Origin: Shinella sp. H4-D48
GTDB lineage: Bacteria; Pseudomonadota; Alphaproteobacteria; Rhizobiales; Rhizobiaceae
DNA: 64,000 nucleotides
Direction of reading: 5' to 3'
Assembly (NCBI RefSeq): GCF_022637395.1
Contig: NZ_CP093338.1
Span: 620,001 to 684,000 of the forward strand
How positions within the stretch are numbered: the stretch's first letter is position 1; each line of letters starts with the position of its first letter. Of this stretch, positions 26,063-34,150 are shown piece by piece. The notes below the pieces were generated by a model. It searched no databases. It was not told where the DNA came from and worked only from the letters and a program-made list of their open reading frames with translations. Position numbers and translations under genes: made by a program.

Positions 26063-26617
26063 TCATTCGCTCCGATACAGGGCCGCCAACGATTTCAGCG
26101 CCCGGTGGAGGGCGACGCGCACCGCGACCTCCGTCATTTTCAGCCGTGCCGCCGTTTCGCGGATGCCTTGCCCCTCAATCGAGATCGAACGGACGATATC
26201 GCGTTGCGGATCTTTCAATCGCGCCAATATTGTTTCGGTGTCGATTCGGTCGGCGGCTTCATGCGTTTCATCGGCCGCCTTCAGGAAATCGGCAACGTCC
26301 TCGATCGGCACATTCACATGCCGGCCGCGACGCCTCAGGCTATCGACCAGCTTGTTGCGCACGATGGTCGCCAGCCACGGTCCGAGCGGTCGGGACGGAT
26401 CCCAGGTGCCGCGCTTCAGGTGGATGGCGAGCAGCACTTCCTGCACCACATCCTCGGCTTCGCTTGCCGGCGCACCGAACTGATCGCAACGCCGACGCGC
26501 CATGCGGCGCAATTGCGGCGTCACGTCAACAAGGAAACGGTTGTAGGCCTGCGCATCGCCCTTGATGGCGAGGCGCAGCCAGGCTGCCCATTGCTCTTCA
26601 CGCGTCGATTGTTTCAC
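26063..26617 (-). CDS. ECF RNA polymerase sigma factor (SigF-like)
   Basis: A 184-residue ECF sigma factor. Region 2 includes APASEAEDVVQEVLLAIH and the promoter-melting segment GPWLATIVRNKLVDSLRRRG. Region 4 is at the end (ISIEGQGIRETAARLKMTEV, then VRVALHRALKSLA). I chose the GTG at 26617 because a good ECF promoter motif on the same strand (26628-26656) would put the transcript start about 4-6 bases upstream, making the message nearly leaderless. A GTG at 26644 has a stronger ribosome site (GGAGGT) and is the alternative if another promoter is used. The next gene is its NrsF-like anti-sigma factor. The divergent DUF2282/DUF692/DUF2063/DoxX operon carries the same motif and is the likely regulon. 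Confidence 0.88.
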   Translation of the reverse strand: MKQSTREEQWAAWLRLAIKGDAQAYNRFLVDVTPQLRRMARRRCDQFGAPASEAEDVVQEVLLAIHLKRGTWDPSRPLGPWLATIVRNKLVDSLRRRGRHVNVPIEDVADFLKAADETHEAADRIDTETILARLKDPQRDIVRSISIEGQGIRETAARLKMTEVAVRVALHRALKSLAALYRSE

Positions 26618-26627
26618 CGTTTCATAC

Positions 26628-26656
26628 CCTACGCGAGGCAACACGAGTTTGTTACC
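26628..26656 (-). promoter_or_regulatory. Predicted ECF promoter of the sigma/anti-sigma operon
   Basis: GGTAAC (26656-26651) and CGTAGG (26633-26628) on the minus strand are separated by 17 bases. An AAC-type -35 and a CGT-type -10 are usual for ECF sigma factors. The divergent operon has the same two boxes with the same spacing, so the sigma factor probably activates its own gene. Confidence 0.6.
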
Positions 26657-26764
26657 TCCCGCGACAAGAAAACTGTGATGCGCCCAACAGCCTGAAGCGC
26701 AGGGTCTTTTTCCTATGCCGCGTGCCCATCCGCAAGAGGTGTCCGGAAAAATACACTTCAGCTC

Positions 26765-26793
26765 TGTAACGAAGCGCAATCGCTCTCCGTAGC
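26765..26793 (+). promoter_or_regulatory. Predicted ECF promoter of the bufferin operon
   Basis: TGTAAC (26765-26770) and CGTAGC (26788-26793) on the + strand are separated by 17 bases, as in the promoter facing the sigma gene. Transcription would start about 26800, giving a 5' leader near 42 bases before the ATG at 26842. Confidence 0.65.
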
Positions 26794-26841
26794 CGTCTAT
26801 GCACAGCCAATCGTGGCTGCCCCGAAAAACGGAGACAGAGA

Positions 26842-27123
26842 ATGAAAACCTCACTCGCCACTCTCGCCCTTGCCGGTTCGCTCGCTACCGCAATTGCTGC
26901 CGTCGCAGCACCCGCAAACGCCGATGACAGCAAGGAGAAGTGCTACGGCATCGCGATGAAGGGTCAGAACGACTGCGCCGCGGGTGCTGGCACCACATGT
27001 GCCGGGACATCAAAGATCGATTACCAGCAGAACGTCTTCAAGCTCGTGCCAAAGGGCACCTGCGTTTCGATGACGACGCCGAATGGCCACGGCATGCTCG
27101 AGCCGGGCATGGCACCGACCTGA
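26842..27123 (+). CDS. bufA1: DUF2282 bufferin precursor (BufA1-type copper-handling RiPP)
   Basis: A 93-residue precursor with a Sec signal peptide (residues 1-27, ending ANA) and a short mature part with four cysteines at 34, 45, 53 and 74 in the DUF2282 pattern KCYGIA, NDCAAG, TTCAG and PKGTC. Family knowledge: DUF2282 proteins (bufferins) are ribosomally made peptides whose cysteines are modified by a DUF692 multinuclear iron oxygenase with a DUF2063 partner; they then bind copper in the periplasm. Both partner genes follow here. GGAGACAGAGA precedes the ATG. A sigma-dependent promoter lies upstream and a hairpin downstream. Confidence 0.9.
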   Translation: MKTSLATLALAGSLATAIAAVAAPANADDSKEKCYGIAMKGQNDCAAGAGTTCAGTSKIDYQQNVFKLVPKGTCVSMTTPNGHGMLEPGMAPT

Positions 27124-27148
27124 CACGCACCGGCTGCTACCCGACGGG

Positions 27149-27166
27149 CGGCGCCATCCGGCGCCG
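27149..27166 (+). terminator. Hairpin between the precursor and MNIO genes
   Basis: CGGCGCC (27149-27155) and GGCGCCG (27160-27166) pair perfectly around ATCC, 26 bases after the precursor stop. There is no T run, so partial termination or 3'-end stabilisation is likely, giving more precursor than enzyme. Confidence 0.5.
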
Positions 27167-27193
27167 TCACTTCCGTTTCAGAAAAGGTGTCCC

Positions 27194-28048
27194 ATGCTTT
27201 CCTCCGCCCTTCCACGCCGCGTTGGCGTCGGCTTCAAGCCTGAGCATTTTGCTGACATCCTGACCGAGCCGCAGCCGGTCGGCTTCTTCGAGGTCCATGC
27301 GGAAAACTACATGGGCGCTGGCGGCCCGCCGCACGCCCAGCTTGGCCGACTGCGGGAGGATTATGGCCTCTCGGTGCACGGTGTCGGTCTCTCCATCGGC
27401 TCCATGCAACAACTCGACCGTCACCATCTCGCCCGGCTGAAGACGCTCTGCGACCGCTACCAGCCGGAGAGCTTCTCCGAACATCTCGCGTGGTCCAGTC
27501 ACGACAGCGTTTTTCTGAATGACCTCTTGCCGTTGCCTTATACGGAGGAGACCCTCGCCCGCGTTGTCGAGCACGTTGATCAGGTTCAGATGACACTGGG
27601 CCGTCAGATGCTGCTCGAAAACCCCGCCACCTATTTGCTTTTCGCAGACAGTACGATCGAGGAGACGGCTTTCCTTGCGGAGGTGGCACGACGCACCGGC
27701 TGCGGTCTGCTACTCGACGTCAACAATGTGTTCGTTGCCGCAACGAACCATAATCTCGATCCCGGCGACTATATCGACCGCTTTCCGCTGGCGGCGGTGC
27801 GGGAAATCCATCTGAGCGGTCATTCCGAAACGGCGGACGAGCTTGGGGCACCGCTTCTGATCGACAGCCATGATACGCCGGTAAAGGATCCGGTCTGGGC
27901 GCTCTATCAGGAGGTCCTCGGTCGCATCGGCCCGGTCGCGAGCCTGATCGAATGGGACAATGACGTACCCGCTTGGCCAGTGCTGCGCGCCGAGGCAGCC
28001 TCGGCGCAGCACCTGCTTGATGCGGCCCACCGCAGCGTGGCTGCCTGA
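27194..28048 (+). CDS. bufB: DUF692 multinuclear non-heme iron oxidative enzyme (MNIO), bufferin-modifying
   Basis: A 284-residue TIM-barrel-type protein of the DUF692 family. Metal-ligand motifs are in the expected order: EVHAENY (33-39), VHGVGLS (61-67), SEHLAW (95-100), ENPATY (142-147), DVNNVFV (175-181), EIHLSGH (204-210) and DSHD (224-227). MNIOs use two or three iron atoms to oxidise cysteine side chains of RiPP precursors. The ATG at 27194 follows AAAAGG. It would act on the DUF2282 precursor with help of the DUF2063 protein encoded two bases downstream. Confidence 0.92.
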   Translation: MLSSALPRRVGVGFKPEHFADILTEPQPVGFFEVHAENYMGAGGPPHAQLGRLREDYGLSVHGVGLSIGSMQQLDRHHLARLKTLCDRYQPESFSEHLAWSSHDSVFLNDLLPLPYTEETLARVVEHVDQVQMTLGRQMLLENPATYLLFADSTIEETAFLAEVARRTGCGLLLDVNNVFVAATNHNLDPGDYIDRFPLAAVREIHLSGHSETADELGAPLLIDSHDTPVKDPVWALYQEVLGRIGPVASLIEWDNDVPAWPVLRAEAASAQHLLDAAHRSVAA

Positions 28049-28050
28049 CG

Positions 28051-28836
28051 ATGTCCGCGACCCTCCAAAGCGCGTTCGCCGCAGGTCTTCTCGCCACCGG
28101 GCCCGCACCCGGGGGACTGACGGCATGGAACAACAAAACGCCGGAAAGACGCTATGGTGTCTACCGCAACAATGTCATGGCAAGCCTAACCGCGGCACTT
28201 GCGTCGCGTTTTCCAGCTGCTGAAAACATCGTCGGGCAAGCGTTCTTCCAGGCGATGGCACAGACCTTTATCGCGGCCCATCCACCGTCGTCGCCTGTCC
28301 TGCTGGCTTACGGTGACGATATGCCCGACTTCGTCGCCAACTTCGCGCCGGCCCGGGAGGTCGCCTACCTGCCCGACGTGATGCGGCTCGAAATCGCCCG
28401 TGGGCGGGCGTATCACGCGGCCGATGCCCCGCCGCTCGACCCAACGGCGTTCGCCGCAATCGACCCTGCCCGACTCGGCGGGCTGGTGTTTGAACCGAAT
28501 CCCACTTTGTCTGTGCTCTCCTCACTCCATCCGGTGATAACGATATGGGCGATGAATGCCGGCGCGCGACCGCTGGCAAAAATCGATGTCTGGCATGGCG
28601 AACACGCCCTGATCGCCCGCCCGCAAATGACAGTCGAAATAACCTCGTTATCGCCGGGCGGTGCAGCGTTTTTTCACCAGCTTGTCGCGGGCGCGACGCT
28701 CGCCATCGCCGTGGAAAGCACCATCCGTAAACACGCCGATTTCGATCTTTCAGACAACCTGGCGACGTTGCTCCGCTCGGGAGCCTTCTCCGCCATCCAT
28801 CAGGACAAAACCAATGAAGACCGAAACCATGTCTGA
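28051..28836 (+). CDS. bufC: DUF2063 partner protein of the MNIO
   Basis: A 261-residue protein of the DUF2063 family. The N-terminal helical domain shows the typical [20 protein letters not shown] (about residues 34-54), followed by [20 protein letters not shown] near residue 70 and [20 protein letters not shown] near residue 106. In characterised MNIO clusters this protein docks the precursor's leader onto the enzyme. It begins two bases after the DUF692 stop and overlaps the DoxX gene by 23 bases, so the operon is tightly coupled. Confidence 0.88.
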   Translation: MSATLQSAFAAGLLATGPAPGGLTAWNNKTPERRYGVYRNNVMASLTAALASRFPAAENIVGQAFFQAMAQTFIAAHPPSSPVLLAYGDDMPDFVANFAPAREVAYLPDVMRLEIARGRAYHAADAPPLDPTAFAAIDPARLGGLVFEPNPTLSVLSSLHPVITIWAMNAGARPLAKIDVWHGEHALIARPQMTVEITSLSPGGAAFFHQLVAGATLAIAVESTIRKHADFDLSDNLATLLRSGAFSAIHQDKTNEDRNHV

Positions 28837-29299
28837 CCACGGCCGGTTCTTGCCGCACCGGATCTTTGAGCAAGGCCTGAATGCCCTGAACGCCATCCCG
28901 AACAATGTGATATCGCTCATCGCCCGGCTCTCGATAGCCGCCGTCTTTTGGCAATCCGGGCAGACGAAAGTCGAAGGATGGCGGCTCTCCGACAGCGCCC
29001 TCTATCTCTTCGAGAACGAATACAAGCTACCGCTGGTCGACCCATGGCTCGCCGCCCACCTCGCCGCTTTCGCGGAACACCTTTTTCCAATCCTGCTGGT
29101 TGTCGGCCTCGCCAGCCGACTATCGGCACTGGCGCTCTTAGGAATGACGCTGGTGATCGAGATTTTTGTCTATCCTGCCGCCTGGCCAACCCATGGAACC
29201 TGGGCCGCCTGTCTCCTGTTTATCATCGCCCGAGGGCCAGGCTCGCTTTCGCTCGATGCTGTCCTGTTTCGCATCTGGTTTTTGCGGCGCGGGCTTTAA
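28814..29299 (+). CDS. DoxX-family inner-membrane protein
   Basis: A 161-residue protein with four predicted helices and the DoxX pattern: [22 protein letters not shown] at the first helix, [20 protein letters not shown] in the middle, and [14 protein letters not shown] near the end. DoxX proteins often accompany DUF2282/DUF692/DUF2063 genes, where their role may concern redox balance. The ATG at 28814 has AGGA eight bases upstream and overlaps the previous gene by 23 bases; an ATG at 28829 is an alternative. It is the last gene of the sigma-controlled operon. Confidence 0.85.
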   Translation: MKTETMSDHGRFLPHRIFEQGLNALNAIPNNVISLIARLSIAAVFWQSGQTKVEGWRLSDSALYLFENEYKLPLVDPWLAAHLAAFAEHLFPILLVVGLASRLSALALLGMTLVIEIFVYPAAWPTHGTWAACLLFIIARGPGSLSLDAVLFRIWFLRRGL

Positions 29300-29481
29300 G
29301 ACCATGACTGCGACAGGCTGGAATGTCCACCGCACTTAGGCAGACAGAGTACCCCTCCGGTTTTGGACGAAGGGTTCGAGCCGGAATTCCACAACGCTCA
29401 TGGCACGACCTAGCCTATCGGCGCGGCAGACCGCCTAAAGGCCTGGCAGTATCTTCGCGCGTAGTTCGCAAATTTAGGAAC

Positions 29482-29497
29482 TGGCGACTGGTCGCCA
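29482..29497. terminator. Hairpin TGGCGAC-TG-GTCGCCA
   Basis: TGGCGAC (29482-29488) and GTCGCCA (29491-29497) pair perfectly over a 2-base centre. No T run follows on either strand, so terminator activity is only possible. Confidence 0.35.
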
Positions 29498-29507
29498 CAA
29501 GGGATGA

Positions 29508-29541
29508 GCGCCCGGCAGTCAGTTATTCCGCAGCCGGGCGC
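29508..29541. terminator. 9-bp GC hairpin with a 16-base loop
   Basis: GCGCCCGGC (29508-29516) and GCCGGGCGC (29533-29541) pair perfectly. It lies about 65 bases past the end of the leftward chemoreceptor gene and about 210 bases past the DoxX stop. Confidence 0.4.
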
Positions 29542-29605
29542 ATCCATCACACTAGGTTCTGGGAAAGACCGCGAGCGGGCCATTCCCAGTGCTTCATTCT
29601 ACAGT

Positions 29606-31549
29606 TCAGAACTCTTCCCAGTCATCCTTTTCGGCGGCATTGCCACCAAAAGCGGATGACAGCCTACGGCTGAGCTTGCGAGCTGGCGAGGCGACAGGAG
29701 CGCGCTGTCTTCCCGTGCCGGCCTGCTGCACAGGTACCGGCCGATTGATCGCAGCGCCCGCCTGTGAGAGCTTGAATTGCCCCAACAGCTCGCTCAGGGA
29801 GCCCACCTCTCTGGCGAGGCCATGGGTGGCTGCGGTCGTCTCTTCCACCATGGCCGCATTCTTCTGCGTGTCCTGGTCCATCTGATTCACGGCCGTATTG
29901 ATCTGCTGGAGACCGGACGCCTGTTCCTGCGCCGAATCCACGATCGCAGACACATGCCGGTTGATCTCCTGCACTTCGGACACAATGGTCTCAAGCGCAC
30001 GACCCGTTTCTCCGACCAGTTGCACGCCCTCCTGCACCTGACTGTTGGACGCGGTGATCAACGCTTTGATTTCCTTGGCCGCGTGGGCCGAACGTTGCGC
30101 AAGCTCTCGGACTTCCTGCGCAACCACCGCGAAGCCCTTGCCGGCTTCACCTGCCCGCGCCGCCTCGACTCCAGCATTCAGAGCGAGAAGGTTTGTTTGG
30201 AAAGCAATCTCATCGATCACACCAATGATGTTACCGATTTCGTCAGACGATTTCTCTATACGCTCCATCGCGGTGACCGCCTTGCGAACCACCTCGCCCG
30301 ACTGCTCAGCTCCGGCCCTGGCGCGGCCGACGAGCTGGCCCGCCTCCTGAGCCCGCTTCGTCGAATCTCTCATGGCTGTCGTGATCTCTTCGAGTGCGGC
30401 GGCGGTCTGTTCGACGGCTGCTGCCTGCTGCTCGGTGCGCTTGGAAAGATCCTCAGCCGCAGATCGGATTTCGTTCGTTCCCGCATCAATGCCACGGGCG
30501 TTATCCGCGACGTTTTTCAACGCGCTCTCCAGTTTTTCGGCAGAACGGTTGAAGTCCTGCCGGACATAATCGACTTGGGAAACGAATACGTCATGGATGC
30601 GATAGGAAACATTCCCATCGGCAAGCGCGGCAAGACCTTTGGCAACGTGGTTAGAAGCGAATTCGATATCAGCGGCATCTTTCGCAGCCTGGTCTTCTCG
30701 CTCGGAACGTTCCTTTTCCGACAAACTGCGATTGGCGGTGGCTTCTTCTTCCAGGCGAATACGGTCGCGAGCGTTTTGCAAAAACACTTCGACGGCCCTC
30801 GCCATTTCACCGACTTCGTCGGCGCGCTGTTTGCCCGGGATGTCGTCCGCGATATTTCCCTCGATGAGACTTTGCATACGAAGACGCAGTCGGTCGATAG
30901 GCTTGGTTACCCCCCGTGCTGCAACAAACAGCGACAACCCAACAAATGCAACGAACAAAAGAATCAAGACCGCGAGGGAATTGATGATCGTCGAATTGGT
31001 TTGCGCCGTGAGAAAATTGCTCTTTGCGACAATGGCATCCAGATTGGCATCGTTCCACTTCCGCAGATCGGCACGCCATTTTGCCACAGCAGGATCGCTC
31101 TGTGCCAGCAGAGACTTGGCCGCTGCTTGATCTCCCTTACTGGCGCTGGCGACAGCCTGATCGAGTGTCTTCAGAACATCGACTGCCTTCTGACGGAACA
31201 CCGCCAGTTCAGCCTGATTTTGTGGCGTCAGGGCCGCCGCCGCGTCGAGAAACCTGACAAGGGCAATCTTGCTGGCATCATACTCGGTGCGGATATCAGG
31301 CACATAGGCGGAATGTGCATCATACTCGAGCAGCTGATAGGCGTTGTACGTTACGCCCACCAAGGACGTACTGGCGCGCGCAAGGAGCGTGGCAGCAGCA
31401 TTGTCCTTTGCAATGAAGTCGGAATACGTCGTGTCGGCGTTCTTGTAGCTGTTGGCCACGACACCCAGTCCAACCAGTCCAATAGCGCTGACCGGAAGGA
31501 TCAGTAGGAGAATTTTCGAACGGATTTTGATTTTTTCAAGAAGGGACAA
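29606..31549 (-). CDS. Methyl-accepting chemotaxis protein with C-terminal DWEEF tether
   Basis: A 647-residue transmembrane chemoreceptor. Helix 1 is at about residues 13-32. A four-helix-type periplasmic sensor follows to about 185, helix 2 spans about 190-212, then HAMP (starting [20 protein letters not shown]). The signalling hairpin tip reads [20 protein letters not shown] and [20 protein letters not shown]. The last five residues, DWEEF, match the WxxF-type pentapeptide that tethers CheR/CheB in methylated receptors. It signals to CheA/CheW, which are not in this window. The ligand is unknown. It is transcribed toward the bufferin operon and ends about 300 bases from it. Confidence 0.93.
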   Translation of the reverse strand: MSLLEKIKIRSKILLLILPVSAIGLVGLGVVANSYKNADTTYSDFIAKDNAAATLLARASTSLVGVTYNAYQLLEYDAHSAYVPDIRTEYDASKIALVRFLDAAAALTPQNQAELAVFRQKAVDVLKTLDQAVASASKGDQAAAKSLLAQSDPAVAKWRADLRKWNDANLDAIVAKSNFLTAQTNSTIINSLAVLILLFVAFVGLSLFVAARGVTKPIDRLRLRMQSLIEGNIADDIPGKQRADEVGEMARAVEVFLQNARDRIRLEEEATANRSLSEKERSEREDQAAKDAADIEFASNHVAKGLAALADGNVSYRIHDVFVSQVDYVRQDFNRSAEKLESALKNVADNARGIDAGTNEIRSAAEDLSKRTEQQAAAVEQTAAALEEITTAMRDSTKRAQEAGQLVGRARAGAEQSGEVVRKAVTAMERIEKSSDEIGNIIGVIDEIAFQTNLLALNAGVEAARAGEAGKGFAVVAQEVRELAQRSAHAAKEIKALITASNSQVQEGVQLVGETGRALETIVSEVQEINRHVSAIVDSAQEQASGLQQINTAVNQMDQDTQKNAAMVEETTAATHGLAREVGSLSELLGQFKLSQAGAAINRPVPVQQAGTGRQRAPVASPARKLSRRLSSAFGGNAAEKDDWEEF

Positions 31550-32002
31550 GGAAACCTCTCAACTCAAGAGTTTACCGTGCTATCCCCGTGTCGGCAGCGA
31601 TCGGAAAATGGAATTCAAACAGTTCACGGTCGACATTCAGTCATTGAATGTTGCGGTCTCCTCCCAAGCATCTGTCGGGTCGTCAGCGCACAACGACCGA
31701 GCCAAAAGCATGCGGGCGACGCTATCAAGGAAAAGATTAAAATTTTACTGATACGGGCACACCTGTGTTCAGGCCAAGCTTCCGTGGAGCGACCCAACCC
31801 GATGTGAATGCAGAGAGCTACCAAGAGGCCAAGTGTCCGTCATCCTATGATTTTCGACTTTCTTGAAGATGACCGCGTGGAGAAGCGGTAGGCGCACAGC
31901 TGGCGAAACAAAGGAATAGACACAGGACTCGCGACGGAGAAGTTCTTTATCTTTCAAATGACCAAAGAATGGGGAACTTGGATCGGGTACCCCCGCCTAC
32001 TG
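31550..32002. other. Gap upstream of the chemoreceptor
   Basis: About 450 bases lie between the chemoreceptor start and the deoR-type gene's 3' end. It should contain the receptor promoter. I see no coding frame, repeat or RNA that I can support. Confidence 0.5.
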
Positions 32003-32812
32003 CTATACGATCTCGACATTCAACTTGGAGGCGCGGATCAGGTCGAGTTTGGCGGGTGGGATGTCTCCGGTAAGAATGACCAGATCGAAATCCGTGATTT
32101 CAGCCACGTAGTTGAGAGCGCTGAACGTGAACTTCGTGGCATCTGCCAGCAGGATACGCCGTCTCGCAACCTTCATCATCGCCTGCTTGGCACGCACCAC
32201 GATTTCGTCCGGTGTGTACATCGACAGCCCCTGGATCGTCGTCGTCGACAGGATGGCGACGTCGACATGATAGGAAAGGATCGCTTTTTCACAATTGGCG
32301 CCGAAATAGCCGTTATAGCCGGGATGATAGCGACCACCGGTTGAGATTAGGTCGATTTCTGGGAGATGACGCAGCCGCTCCAGAATTGGCGCAGCATTGG
32401 TAATGACTGTCAGCGGCGTGACCTCTGGCAGGAATTCGGTTAGATGATACGTGGTCGTGCTGTCATCAATGATCACCGCATTGCCGGGCTCAAGATGCGC
32501 GAGCGCAGCGCGGGCGAGCCGCCTCTTGTCCTCCACGTTCTTGCGGCCGCGATAGTTGTAGCTGCTTTCGAACAGCAACGACTTTTCCGCCGACACCGAC
32601 CCACGAAGCCGGCGAACAAGCCCCTCTTTTTCGAGCACGGCGAGGTCCCGGTGGATCGTCATCAGGCTGACATTCAACGACTCCGCCAGATCCCGGATCA
32701 GCGTGGACGAGCCGCTCATCAAGGTCTGGATGATCGTTGTTCGCCGACGCTCGGCCTTGGATGCGGCCACCTCTTGATCGGAATTGTTATAATCACTCAT
32801 CGCAAATCGCAT
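32003..32812 (-). CDS. DeoR/GlpR-family transcriptional regulator
   Basis: A 269-residue DeoR-type regulator. The N-terminal winged helix spans about residues 20-75 (STLIRDLAESLNVSLMTIHR, then DLAVLEKEGLVRRLRGSV). The C-terminal DeoR sensor domain contains AVIIDDSTTTYHLTEFLP, LTVITNAAPI and the late ILLADATKF motif that binds phosphosugars. It is divergent from the aldolase/ABC/kinase operon starting at 33203, so it most likely represses that operon until a phosphorylated intermediate accumulates. An ATG at 32800 is an alternative start. Confidence 0.9.
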   Translation of the reverse strand: MRFAMSDYNNSDQEVAASKAERRRTTIIQTLMSGSSTLIRDLAESLNVSLMTIHRDLAVLEKEGLVRRLRGSVSAEKSLLFESSYNYRGRKNVEDKRRLARAALAHLEPGNAVIIDDSTTTYHLTEFLPEVTPLTVITNAAPILERLRHLPEIDLISTGGRYHPGYNGYFGANCEKAILSYHVDVAILSTTTIQGLSMYTPDEIVVRAKQAMMKVARRRILLADATKFTFSALNYVAEITDFDLVILTGDIPPAKLDLIRASKLNVEIV

Positions 32813-33202
32813 TCAATTTAACATTTCCCCTTTTATCAGTTGATTCATCGCTGCTGTCCACACAATTCGCGCGCGCAGCACGAATCTACGAAATACGCGA
32901 AAAATACAGCAAGAACAGATATTTCTCCCACCAGAAGAAGCCGCATCGTGCATCCGCGCCAATTATAAGCACTCACTGCTATGCGGCATTGCAACATAAA
33001 TTACGATATAAATAACAAAAATATTGATATCTACCGGGCGACTTGCTAGAGATTATGTCAGCGAGGTGGGAGGTCACCCGAAACCGATTACCATTTTGCC
33101 GAAAGGCGAACGGGCGCCGCCCAGCCGTGGATGAGAAAGCCCGGCCGAAGGGTGCGCACGACAACGGACGGCCGCCTTGAGGGCGGCGATTGAGAGGACG
33201 AC
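32813..33202. promoter_or_regulatory. Divergent control region of the DeoR regulator and the catabolic operon
   Basis: About 390 bases without a gene. Bases 32880-33045 are clearly AT-richer than the surroundings (for example TTACGATATAAATAACAAAA at 33001-33020), as expected for two divergent promoters. Just before the operon's ribosome site (GAGAGG, 33193-33198), GCCGCC (33171-33176) and GGCGGC (33182-33187) can form a small hairpin in the leader. No operator sequence could be defined. Confidence 0.4.
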
Positions 33203-34084
33203 ATGGCAGATTTGGACGATATCAAGGATGGCAAGGACTGGGGCCGCGACCGCCCGGCGGACACATCGCGCTTTTTCCTGAAAGGCAACGCGCATCAGGA
33301 CTGGGGTATGAAAGCGCGGCTATCGCAGGTGTTCCGCCCGGATACCGGCCGCACGGTTATGCTGGCCTTCGACCACGGCTATTTCCAGGGACCGACCACC
33401 GGCCTGGAGCGCCTCGACCTGACGATCGCACCGCTTGCCGAGCATGCCGATGTCCTGATGTGCACGCGTGGTGGTCTGCGCACGTCTATACCGCCGGAAG
33501 CGCGAAAGCCGGTGGTCCTTCGTTGCTCGGCCGGCAACTCCATCCTGACAGAACTGTCCAACGAGCTGGTGAGCGTCGACATCGAGGACGCCATCCGTCT
33601 CGGCGCGTCCGCCATGGCTGCACAGGTCTATATCGGCGCGGAATACGAGCACAAGTCCATTGCCAATGTCGTCAAGTTGATCGATGCCGGCACGCGTTAC
33701 GGCATTCCCACAATGGCCGTGACCGGCGTTGGCAAGTCCATGGCGCGCGATGCCCGCTATTTCGGCTTGGCAACACGCATTGCCGCCGAAATCGGCGCGC
33801 AGTTCGTAAAGTCATACTATGTCGACGAAGGCTTCGAGCGCATCACCCTCGGCTGCCCGGTTCCGATCGTAATTGCCGGCGGCAAGAAGTTGCCGGAGCG
33901 CGAAGCGCTGGAAATGGCCTATCGCGCGATCGACCAAGGCGCCGCCGGTGTCGACATGGGCCGCAATGTGTTCCAGTCGACCGATCCGGTCGCCATGCTG
34001 ACCGCCCTCGCTGCAGTCGTTCATGAAGGCCGCACGGGTGCAGAAGGCTACGAGCTGTTCCAGGACCTGAAGGCCAAGGCCTGA
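33203..34084 (+). CDS. LsrF-type class I aldolase/thiolase
   Basis: A 293-residue class I aldolase-fold protein of the LsrF/DhnA group. [14 protein letters not shown] (about residues 56-69), [11 protein letters not shown] near 174, and the Schiff-base lysine in [11 protein letters not shown] at Lys203 match LsrF, whose catalytic lysine has the same number. [16 protein letters not shown] and [11 protein letters not shown] complete the phosphate site. LsrF cleaves the phosphorylated autoinducer-2 breakdown product, but no lsrG or typical lsr transport set is here. The neighbours instead suggest a sugar or polyol pathway, so the real substrate may differ. Confidence 0.88.
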   Translation: MADLDDIKDGKDWGRDRPADTSRFFLKGNAHQDWGMKARLSQVFRPDTGRTVMLAFDHGYFQGPTTGLERLDLTIAPLAEHADVLMCTRGGLRTSIPPEARKPVVLRCSAGNSILTELSNELVSVDIEDAIRLGASAMAAQVYIGAEYEHKSIANVVKLIDAGTRYGIPTMAVTGVGKSMARDARYFGLATRIAAEIGAQFVKSYYVDEGFERITLGCPVPIVIAGGKKLPEREALEMAYRAIDQGAAGVDMGRNVFQSTDPVAMLTALAAVVHEGRTGAEGYELFQDLKAKA

Positions 34085-34108
34085 CGCCATCACCGCATTG
34101 GCGAAGAA

Positions 34109-34128
34109 CCGGGCCAACATTGGCCCGG
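34109..34128 (+). terminator. Hairpin between the first two genes of the operon
   Basis: CCGGGCCA (34109-34116) and TGGCCCGG (34121-34128) form a perfect 8-bp stem with an ACAT loop, in the 66-base gap after the LsrF-type gene. It probably affects message stability or polarity rather than ending transcription. Confidence 0.45.
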
Positions 34129-34150
34129 CAACCAAATCGAGGATCATTGC

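Larger units (their letters stand above)
29300..29605. other. Convergent gap between the bufferin operon and the chemoreceptor
   Basis: About 306 bases with two hairpins (listed separately) and no recognised gene. Both flanking transcripts end here, so bidirectional termination is the expected use. Confidence 0.5.

Noticed and set aside
29777-31507. 576-codon open frame on + strand antisense to the chemoreceptor
   Set aside because: It is rich in Arg/His/Leu runs with no domain. The opposite strand encodes an unmistakable chemoreceptor; GC-rich genes often leave a long open antisense frame.
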